From positions 1-58,711 of the forward strand of contig DASRKX010000045.1 in the NCBI GenBank assembly GCA_035648735.1: a stretch of 58,711 nt of DNA, in the 5' to 3' direction. The stretch is from REEB95 sp035648735. Its GTDB lineage: Bacteria > Pseudomonadota > Alphaproteobacteria > ATCC43930 > CGMCC-115725. Position 1 is the stretch's first letter. Each line of letters starts with the position of its first letter. Below are positions 52,859-58,711 of the stretch, in pieces. The position numbers and the translations under genes are program-made. Below the pieces are notes generated by a model. It saw nothing but the letters and a program-made list of their open reading frames with translations, was not told where the DNA came from and made no database searches.

Positions 52859-54076
52859 TTATGTAGTCCCGGCGGCGGCACTTGTCACCCCCACCCCGCC
52901 CCCGGCGCGCAGCCGCCGCACCGCCGCCGCAATGGCCTCGACCGCGAAGTCGATTTCGGTCGCCGTGGTGAAGCGGCCGATGCCGATGCGCAGCGAGGCG
53001 GCGGCCAGCGCCTCGCCCAGACCCAAGGCGCGCAGCACGTAGGAAGGCTCGACCTCGGCCGCGGTGCAGGCCGAGCCGGTCGACAGCGCCAGCGCCGGGC
53101 AGGCGGCGATGACGTCGACCGCCGTCACGCCTGGAAAGCTCAAATTGAGATTGCCCGGCAGGCGCCTCTCGGCATGGCCGTTGAGCACGATATCGGGCAG
53201 GCGCGATTTGAGACCTGACAGAAACCGCGCGCGCAGCGCCAGGAGCCGTTGGCTTTCACCCGCCATCTCCGCCTGGGCGATGGCGGCCGCCTTGCCCAGC
53301 CCGACGACGAGCGGCACCGGCAGCGTCCCGGAGCGCATCGCGCGCTCCTGGCCGCCGCCGTCGATCAGCGGCGCGATCCGCGCGCGCGGCCGGCGGCGCA
53401 GGTAGAGCGCGCCGATGCCCTTGGGACCGTAAATCTTGTGGCCGGAGATCGAGGCCAGATCGGCGCCGATATCGTTGACGTCAAAGGGAATCTTCCCAAC
53501 CGCCTGCGCCGCATCGGTATGGAACAGGATTTCGCGCGCGCGGCACAGCGCGCCGATTTCGCGCAGCGGCTGGATCACGCCGATCTCGTTATGCGCGGCC
53601 ATGACCGAGATGATCGCCGTCTGGGGCTCGAGCGCGGCGGCAAGCTGGTCGAGATCGACCAGCCCATCGCGTCCGACGCCGAGGATGGTGACGCGAAAGC
53701 CCTCGCGCTCCAATGCGTGGGCGCTTTCCAGCACGCATTTGTGCTCGGTGGCGAGGGTGACGAGATGATCCTTGCCGAATTGGCGGTGGAAATGGGCTGC
53801 GCCTTTCAGCGCCATATTGTTCGATTCGGTGGCGCCCGAGGTGAAGACAATCTCGCGCGGCTCGGCGCCGATCAAACCCGCCAGCTCGGCGCGCGCAATC
53901 TCCACCGCCGCTGCGGCCTCGCGGCCATAGGCGTGGGTGAGCGAATGCGGATTGCCGAATTTCTCGGTGAAATAGGGCAGCATCGCCTCGACCACGCGTG
54001 GATCGGCCGGCGTCGTCGCCTGGTAATCGAGATAGATCGGCGCGGCGTTGGCGCGGCGGGCGATGGCGGCGGTCAT
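52859..54076 (-). CDS. iscS: Cysteine desulfurase IscS
   Basis: PLP enzyme that frees sulfur from cysteine, 405 aa. It has IYLDYQATTPADPRVVEAML (about 14), the PLP histidine TEHKCVLESAHAL, the Schiff-base lysine in SISGHKIYGPKGIGALYL (about 208), and the catalytic cysteine in STGSACTAAEVEPS (about 328). The start overlaps the upstream desulfurase stop as ATGA. The C-terminus is GC-rich and longer than strict need (TSAAAGTT). Confidence 0.95.
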   Translation of the reverse strand: MTAAIARRANAAPIYLDYQATTPADPRVVEAMLPYFTEKFGNPHSLTHAYGREAAAAVEIARAELAGLIGAEPREIVFTSGATESNNMALKGAAHFHRQFGKDHLVTLATEHKCVLESAHALEREGFRVTILGVGRDGLVDLDQLAAALEPQTAIISVMAAHNEIGVIQPLREIGALCRAREILFHTDAAQAVGKIPFDVNDIGADLASISGHKIYGPKGIGALYLRRRPRARIAPLIDGGGQERAMRSGTLPVPLVVGLGKAAAIAQAEMAGESQRLLALRARFLSGLKSRLPDIVLNGHAERRLPGNLNLSFPGVTAVDVIAACPALALSTGSACTAAEVEPSYVLRALGLGEALAAASLRIGIGRFTTATEIDFAVEAIAAAVRRLRAGGGVGVTSAAAGTT

Positions 54077-55191
54077 GCGGCGCTCGCGCGGGTGCGGGCA
54101 TAGAGCGTGCCCCAGGCTTCGACCAGATGGTCGATCTCGGCCTCGGTGGTGCGCCAGCCCAGGCTGATGCGGATGGCGCTTTCGGCGTCGCGCTCCGACG
54201 CAGCCATCGCATCGAGGACGTGGCTGCGCCGGACCTTGCCCGAGGAACAGGCCGAGCCGGCGCTGACCATCACCCCGGCAAGATCGAGGGCCATGATCTG
54301 CGTCGCCGCCGGCACGCCCGGCATCGAGATGCAGAGCGTATTCGGCAGGCGCGGCGTTGCGGCGGCATGGACGGCCGCGTCGGGCGCGATGGCGAGCAGG
54401 CGGCGCTCGGCTGCGTCGCGCAAGCCCGAAATCGCGCGAAAGCTTTCGATGCCCGACGCCGCCGCGCGGGCGGCGGTGCCGAAGCCGCATATCCCGGGCA
54501 GGTTCTCGGTGCCGGCACGGCGGCCCCGCTCCTGTCCGCCGCCGCGCAGCAACGGCGCCGGATCGAGACCGGCACGCAAGATAAGCGCGCCGATGCCCGG
54601 CGGGCCGCCGAGCTTATGCGCCGAAAGCGTCATCAGGTCGCAGCCCAGCCGGTCGCGGTCGAGCGCCTGCTTGCCCGCCGCCTGGATCGCGTCGCAATGA
54701 AACAGCGCGCCCCGCGCATGGGCGAGGCGCGCCGCCTCGGCCACGGGCTGGATGGCGCCGGTCTCGTTATTGGCGAGCATGAGGGAGACCAGCGCCGGCC
54801 GGCCGTCGCCGCCGGCCAGCAACGCTTCGAGCGCCGCCAGATCGACCACACCCGCCGGCGTCACCGGGATGCGGGCGGCGTCGGGCGCATTGGCCAGCAC
54901 CGAATCATGCTCGATGGCCGAGACGATCAGGCGGCGGCCGGGAAACGCTCCGAGCGCCAGCGCATTGGCTTCGGTGCCGCCGGAGGTGAAAACCACGTCC
55001 TCGGCGCGCACGCCGGCCAGCGCGGCCACGGCCTGGCGGGCATCCTCGAGACGTCGCTTGGCCTCGCGCCCGGCGCGATGGACCGAGGACGGATTGCCGC
55101 CATGGGCGAGCGCCGCCGCGACCGCCGCCGCGGCTTCGGGCCGCACCAGCGCGCCCGCATTCCAGTCGAGATAGGAGAGACGCGTGGCCAC
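54073..55191 (-). CDS. Second cysteine desulfurase (NifS-like)
   Basis: A second aminotransferase-V desulfurase, 372 aa. It has LSYLDWNAGALVRPEA at the N-terminus, FTSGGTEANALAL (about 65), the lysine in LSAHKLGGPPGIGALIL (about 198), and the cysteine in SAGSACSSGKVRRSHV (about 325). Start: GTG at 55191, 13 bp after the iscR stop. It differs clearly from IscS, so the pair is not a recent duplicate. It may supply a specific acceptor such as MnmA, which is speculation. Confidence 0.9.
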   Translation of the reverse strand: MATRLSYLDWNAGALVRPEAAAAVAAALAHGGNPSSVHRAGREAKRRLEDARQAVAALAGVRAEDVVFTSGGTEANALALGAFPGRRLIVSAIEHDSVLANAPDAARIPVTPAGVVDLAALEALLAGGDGRPALVSLMLANNETGAIQPVAEAARLAHARGALFHCDAIQAAGKQALDRDRLGCDLMTLSAHKLGGPPGIGALILRAGLDPAPLLRGGGQERGRRAGTENLPGICGFGTAARAAASGIESFRAISGLRDAAERRLLAIAPDAAVHAAATPRLPNTLCISMPGVPAATQIMALDLAGVMVSAGSACSSGKVRRSHVLDAMAASERDAESAIRISLGWRTTEAEIDHLVEAWGTLYARTRASAA

Positions 55192-55204
55192 GCGGAATGC
55201 CGCG

Positions 55205-55696
55205 CTATTGCGCGGCGACGGCCGGGGATGGCGTCGGGCTTTGGTGCTCGACGCGCTCGCGGTGGAGTTCGCCGCTGCGGCCGAGCAGCCGGCGGTCGCA
55301 GACATCCGCGAGGGTTACCGAGCTCAGATAGAGATGGATCTGGTTGCCGAGCTCTTCCCAGAGATCGTGCGTCAGGCAACGGCTCTGGTTGCCGCTGCAG
55401 CCGACCGGCGCGCCGGGCGTGCAGCGCGTCGTGCGAATCGGCTCGTCGACCGCGATGATGATGTCGGCGATGCGCGTGCCGTCGGCGCCGTGCGCCAGCA
55501 GATAGCCGCCGCCCGGGCCGCGCACGCTCTTGACCAAGCCGTTGGTGCGCAGCTTGGCGAAGAGCTGCTCGAGATAGGACAGCGAGATGACCTGGCGCTC
55601 GGCGATCTGCGCGAGGGTGATGGGCTCGCCCTTGCCGTATTTGGCGATGTCGACCATCGCCATTACCGCATAACGTCCCTTGGTGCTAAGCCTCAT
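55205..55696 (-). CDS. iscR: Rrf2-family iron-sulfur regulator IscR
   Basis: A [2Fe-2S] sensing repressor of iron-sulfur genes, 163 aa. The winged helix is MRLSTKGRYAVMAMVDIAKY to LRTNGLVKSVRGPGGGYLLA (about 1-75). Three cluster cysteines lie in TRCTPGAPVGCSGNQSRCLT (about 92-110). Start at 55696; the frame upstream is the cysE tail. It follows cysE with one base between. A likely IscR box lies upstream of cysE. Confidence 0.93.
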   Translation of the reverse strand: MRLSTKGRYAVMAMVDIAKYGKGEPITLAQIAERQVISLSYLEQLFAKLRTNGLVKSVRGPGGGYLLAHGADGTRIADIIIAVDEPIRTTRCTPGAPVGCSGNQSRCLTHDLWEELGNQIHLYLSSVTLADVCDRRLLGRSGELHRERVEHQSPTPSPAVAAQ

Positions 55697-55697
55697 T

Positions 55698-56441
55698 TCA
55701 TTCTCCCACGTCGAGCCGGCGGCCACGCGGCCGCGCCGGCACGGCCGGTTCCCCGTCGGGGAAGGACACGACCGAGCCATTGTCGGCGCGCGATTCGAGT
55801 TCAGCGAGGCGCTTCTGCAAATTCGCCACCTCGTCCATCAGGCCGGCGACGCAGCGCGCCACCGGATCGGGCAGGTCCTCGCACGGCGTGCCATAGGGCA
55901 GAAAGTCCTTCGCCCTCGGCGCCTCGACGGCAACGCCGAGCGGCTTTGCCGGAATGCCGGCGACATGCGTGCTGGCCGCCACCGCGTGCAGCACGACGGC
56001 ATTGGCGCCGATTCGCGCCGCGCGGCCGACCGAGAAGGAACCCAGCACCTTGGCGCCGGCGCCGACGATGACGCCGTCCTCGAGCGTCGGGTGGCGCTTG
56101 CCGCGGCCGAGCGTCGTGCCGCCGAGCGTCACGCCCTGATAGAGCGTCACGTCATCGCCGATTTCCGCGGTTTCGCCGATGACGACGCCCGCGCCATGAT
56201 CGATGAACAGGCGATGCCCGAGCGTAGCGCCGGGATGGATTTCGACGCCGGTGAGGATGCGACCGAGATTCGACACGAAACGGCCGAGCACCAGCCAGCC
56301 ATGGCCCCACAGCCAATGCGCCAGGCGGTGGCACAGCACCGCGTGGAAGCCCGGATAGCACAGAATGACCTCCAGCCGGGAGCGTGCGGCCGGGTCGAGG
56401 CGCAAAACCGTGTCGATATCCTCGCGCATTCTCTTCAACAT
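55698..56441 (-). CDS. cysE: Serine O-acetyltransferase
   Basis: First step of cysteine synthesis, 247 aa. It has the left-handed beta-helix hexapeptide repeats (GVEIHPGATLGHRLFIDHGA, GVVIGETAEIGDDVTLYQGV, VGAGAKVLGSFSVGRAARIG) and the catalytic DHGAGVVIGE. The start is uncertain: ATG 56441 is used; GTG 56450 and ATG 56429 are alternatives. Linked to iscR, so cysteine production, desulfuration and cluster assembly are co-transcribed. Confidence 0.93.
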   Translation of the reverse strand: MLKRMREDIDTVLRLDPAARSRLEVILCYPGFHAVLCHRLAHWLWGHGWLVLGRFVSNLGRILTGVEIHPGATLGHRLFIDHGAGVVIGETAEIGDDVTLYQGVTLGGTTLGRGKRHPTLEDGVIVGAGAKVLGSFSVGRAARIGANAVVLHAVAASTHVAGIPAKPLGVAVEAPRAKDFLPYGTPCEDLPDPVARCVAGLMDEVANLQKRLAELESRADNGSVVSFPDGEPAVPARPRGRRLDVGE

Positions 56442-56531
56442 CTTGAGCACCGCTTGCTATGATGGCCGCAGGGCGTCGGCCCAGACCCGGGACCGCAGCG
56501 CCTTGTCGCATTGTCTCGCAATGCGGCCGTT

Positions 56532-56560
56532 ACTATATCTAAACCTACTAAAACGGTCAA
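56532..56560 (-). promoter_or_regulatory. Promoter of the cysE-iscR operon with an IscR-like box
   Basis: On the minus strand TTGACC (56560-56555), a 17-base spacer, and TATAGT (56537-56532) form a near-ideal sigma70 promoter about 90 bases from cysE. The -35 and spacer (TTGACCGTTTTAGTAGGTTTA) follow the type-1 IscR consensus YYGACTRwwwYAGTCRR at most positions. This suggests autoregulation by IscR. Confidence 0.6.
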
Positions 56561-56609
56561 ATTTACGGGTCTCCTTTCCCATGGAAACGTTGGATATGTG
56601 CGGTAAAGA

Positions 56610-56626
56610 CCGAGTTCTTTACTCGG
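56610..56626. promoter_or_regulatory. Small palindrome upstream of the hydrolase gene
   Basis: CCGAGT-TCTTT-ACTCGG is a perfect 6-bp inverted repeat 22 bases before the hydrolase ATG. It could be an operator for the plus-strand gene. No regulator is known. Confidence 0.35.
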
Positions 56627-56647
56627 GTAACTCCGGTCACGCGAACA

Positions 56648-57319
56648 ATGCCTGAATTGGTTCTCAGCGGCCCCGCCGGACGGCTCGAGACGCGCTATCA
56701 GCCGGCGCGCGTCGATAACGCGCCTGTCGCCCTCATCCTCCACCCGCACCCGCAACATGGCGGGACGATGCACAACAAGGTGGTCTACACCCTGTTCCAT
56801 GCCTTCGTGCGCAGCGGCTTCGCCGCCTTGCGGTTCAATTTTCGCGGCGTCGGCCGCAGCCAGGGTAGCTACAGCGGCGGCGAAGGTGAGCTGGCCGACG
56901 CGCAGGCGGCGCTCGACTGGCTGCAGCAGAACAATCCCGATTCGCCGCAATGCTGGATCGCCGGATTCTCCTTCGGCGCCTGGATCGCCCTACAGCTCCT
57001 GGCGCGCCGGCCGGAGAGCAGCGGCTTCGTCGCCGTGGCGCCGCCGGTCAATCTGGCCGATTTCAGCTTCCTGACGCGCTCGCCGGCGCCCGGGCTCATC
57101 GTCCAGGGCGACCAGGACCAGGTGGTGGCGCCGGAAGCGGTGAAGGAACTCGCCGCCCGCCTGCAGAAGCTGCACCAGCCCGTCATCGAGTTCACGATGG
57201 TCCCCGGCGCCGATCATTTCTTCTATACGAAGCTCGACGCGCTCGCCGCGACGGTGGAGCGCTATATCGCCAAGCGGCTCAAGGCACGCGAACTCGTCCC
57301 GGCGCGCGTCGCCCGTTAA
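56648..57319 (+). CDS. Alpha/beta hydrolase (COG2945-like)
   Basis: A 223-residue hydrolase. HPHPQHGGTMHNKVVYTLFH (about 36-55) and RFNFRGVGRSQGSY (about 67-80) are typical of this alpha/beta fold group. The nucleophile elbow is GFSFGAW (about 107) and the histidine is in GADHFFYTKLD (about 193). Substrate unknown. Divergent from cysE; convergent on purA with eight bases between. Confidence 0.9.
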   Translation: MPELVLSGPAGRLETRYQPARVDNAPVALILHPHPQHGGTMHNKVVYTLFHAFVRSGFAALRFNFRGVGRSQGSYSGGEGELADAQAALDWLQQNNPDSPQCWIAGFSFGAWIALQLLARRPESSGFVAVAPPVNLADFSFLTRSPAPGLIVQGDQDQVVAPEAVKELAARLQKLHQPVIEFTMVPGADHFFYTKLDALAATVERYIAKRLKARELVPARVAR

Positions 57320-57327
57320 GGAGGCCG

Positions 57328-58620
57328 CTAGTCGGAAAACGGGTCGTGCACCAGCACGGTATCGTCGCGCTGCGGGCTGGTGGAGAGCAACGCCACCGGC
57401 GCCTCGATCAATTCCTCGACGCGGCGGATATATTTGACGGCTTGCGCCGGCAGATCCGCCCAGGAGCGCGCGCCGCGCGTGCTGCCCTGCCAGCCTTCGA
57501 TCGTCTCGTAGATCGGCTCGACCGCCGCCTGCTGCCGCGCGGCGGCCGGCAGATGGTGCAGCGTGGCGCCGCCGAGCCGGTAGCCGGTGCAGACCTTGAT
57601 CTCGGGAAAGCCGTCGAGCACGTCGAGCTTGGTGAAGGCGATGCCGTTGATGCCGGCGACCTTGACCGCCTGGCGCACCATGACGGCGTCGAACCAGCCG
57701 CAGCGGCGCTTGCGTCCGGTGACGACGCCGAACTCCTTGCCGCGCTCGCCCAGCAACTGGCCGATCTTCTCGGTGAGTTCGGTCGGGAACGGCCCGCTGC
57801 CGACGCGCGTCGTATAGGCCTTGGTGATGCCGAGCACATAGCCGACCGCGCCGGTGCCGAGCCCGGAGCCCGATGCCGCCTCGCCCGGATGGGTATGCGA
57901 CGAGGTGACGAAGGGATAGGTGCCGTGATCGACGTCGAGCATCACGCCCTGCGCGCCTTCGAAGAGGATGCGCTTGCCCCCCCTTCGCGCCTCGTCGAGC
58001 CTCTCCCAGACGCGGTCGGCATAGGGCAGCACCTTGGGCGCGATTTCCTGCAGCGCCTTGAGCAGCGGCGCCCGCTGGATTTCGGCGGCGCCCAGGCCGC
58101 GCAGCAGCGCGTTGTGGTTGAGCAGCAGTTCGTCGAGCTTTTCCGCCAGGCTGGCCGGATCGGCGAGATCGCAGAGCCGCAGCGCGCGCCTGCCGACCTT
58201 GTCCTCATAGGCGGGACCGATGCCGCGGCCGGTGGTACCGATCTTGTTGGCGCCGCGCGCCTCTTCGCGGGCGCGGTCGATCTCGCCATGCGACGGCAGG
58301 ATCAGCGTCACGTTCTCGGCGACGCGCAGGCTGGCGGGAGTGACTTCGACGCCCTTCTGTCGAATGGCGTCGATCTCGCGCATGAGCGCCCAGGGATCGA
58401 CGACGACGCCATTGCCGATAATCGACAGCTTGCCCGGCCGTACCACGCCCGAAGGCAGCAGGCTCAGCCGGTGTTCGACATTGCCGATGACCAAGGTATG
58501 GCCGGCGTTATGGCCGCCCTGGAAGCGCACCACGACGTCGGCGCGCTCGGACAGCCAATCGACGATCTTACCCTTGCCCTCGTCGCCCCATTGGGCGCCG
58601 ATCACCGCGACATTCGGCAT
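57328..58620 (-). CDS. purA: Adenylosuccinate synthetase
   Basis: First step from IMP to AMP, 430 aa. It has the start VIGAQWGDEGKGKIVDWL (residues about 5-22) with the catalytic aspartate, the GGHNAGHT loop (about 38), TTGRGIGPAYEDKVGRR (about 128), and DVDHGTYPFVTSSHT (about 230). ATG at 58620, 13 bp after the stop of the partial gene upstream. Confidence 0.97.
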   Translation of the reverse strand: MPNVAVIGAQWGDEGKGKIVDWLSERADVVVRFQGGHNAGHTLVIGNVEHRLSLLPSGVVRPGKLSIIGNGVVVDPWALMREIDAIRQKGVEVTPASLRVAENVTLILPSHGEIDRAREEARGANKIGTTGRGIGPAYEDKVGRRALRLCDLADPASLAEKLDELLLNHNALLRGLGAAEIQRAPLLKALQEIAPKVLPYADRVWERLDEARRGGKRILFEGAQGVMLDVDHGTYPFVTSSHTHPGEAASGSGLGTGAVGYVLGITKAYTTRVGSGPFPTELTEKIGQLLGERGKEFGVVTGRKRRCGWFDAVMVRQAVKVAGINGIAFTKLDVLDGFPEIKVCTGYRLGGATLHHLPAAARQQAAVEPIYETIEGWQGSTRGARSWADLPAQAVKYIRRVEELIEAPVALLSTSPQRDDTVLVHDPFSD

Positions 58621-58633
58621 CTGCCAACCTTAT

Positions 58634-58711
58634 TCAAAGTTCGACGATCTTGCCGGCCTCGAGCAGATGCCCGCATCCCAGGCGCCTGGCTTCGACGCGC
58701 GCATCCCTGAC
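58634..58711 (-). CDS. C-terminal end of a gene upstream of purA, possibly hisZ (partial)
   Basis: Only 25 codons are in the window: VRDARVEARRLGCGHLLEAG followed by KIVEL and the stop. The gene lies directly upstream of purA on the same strand. In alphaproteobacteria hisZ (regulatory subunit of ATP phosphoribosyltransferase) often precedes purA and has an AxxEARRLGC-like end. That is the basis for the guess. Confidence 0.45.
   Translation of the reverse strand, partial: VRDARVEARRLGCGHLLEAGKIVEL

Overview
The window is high-GC, gene-dense DNA from an alphaproteobacterium. The gene orders (sucAB, mdh, zapE, sdhBADC, a CitE-like lyase, asd; argD-argF-hslO; cysE-iscR-cysteine desulfurases-iscA-fdx-mnmA; a possible hisZ next to purA) and the protein families (PAS_5, DUF1289, DUF6494, DUF4340 with a GldA/F/G-like ABC system) suggest a Rhodospirillales-type lineage. 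I cannot name the genus. All gene and family names come from recognising sequence features, not from database searches.

Region 1 (1-12.6 kb) is central metabolism, mostly on the minus strand. It holds the 2-oxoglutarate dehydrogenase E2 (partial) and E1 genes, malate dehydrogenase, the ZapE ATPase, succinate dehydrogenase (C-D-A-B, chained by overlapping stop/start codons), a CitE/malyl-CoA-lyase-like enzyme and aspartate-semialdehyde dehydrogenase. panB is divergent. Region 2 (12.6-32.6 kb) holds a lipoprotein, a pirin, a five-gene Gld-like ABC operon ending in DUF4340 and DUF1289, a DUF169 protein, transporters (LysE, a large MscS-type channel, an ABC-2 permease), recX, a methyltransferase, a PAS_5 protein, argD-argF-hslO, folE, apaG, and a fluoride channel gene (fluC) behind a fluoride riboswitch with its own terminator.

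Region 3 (32,652-47,349) is a 14.65-kb mobile element in the tRNA-Ala(CGC) gene, bounded by exact 45-bp direct repeats. It encodes a tyrosine integrase, two excisionase-type and one winged-helix DNA-binding proteins, and a lambda-O-like initiator whose gene contains seven GGTGwCACC iterons. A translationally coupled operon follows: a P27-type small terminase, HK97-type capsid and prohead protease, two cold-shock-domain proteins and a tail tape-measure protein. I find no large terminase, portal, tail tube or lysis gene, so it looks like a phage satellite or a reduced prophage. Near its right end is a structured RNA resembling the phage C4 antisense RNA, whose antisense segment can also pair with the ribosome-binding region of the next gene. 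A two-gene, lower-GC cargo operon (soluble protein plus membrane protein) lies between the left repeat and the integrase.

Region 4 (47.3-58.7 kb) is host DNA again: intact tRNA-Ala, a secreted protein, YggT, folD, argG, and an iron-sulfur/cysteine cluster on the minus strand (cysE-iscR-two cysteine desulfurases-iscA-mini Hsp70-ferredoxin-mnmA). That cluster has no iscU or hscB and only a 139-residue stub where hscA would be. It reads from a sigma70-type promoter overlapped by an IscR-like box. An alpha/beta hydrolase, purA and the end of a probable hisZ close the window.
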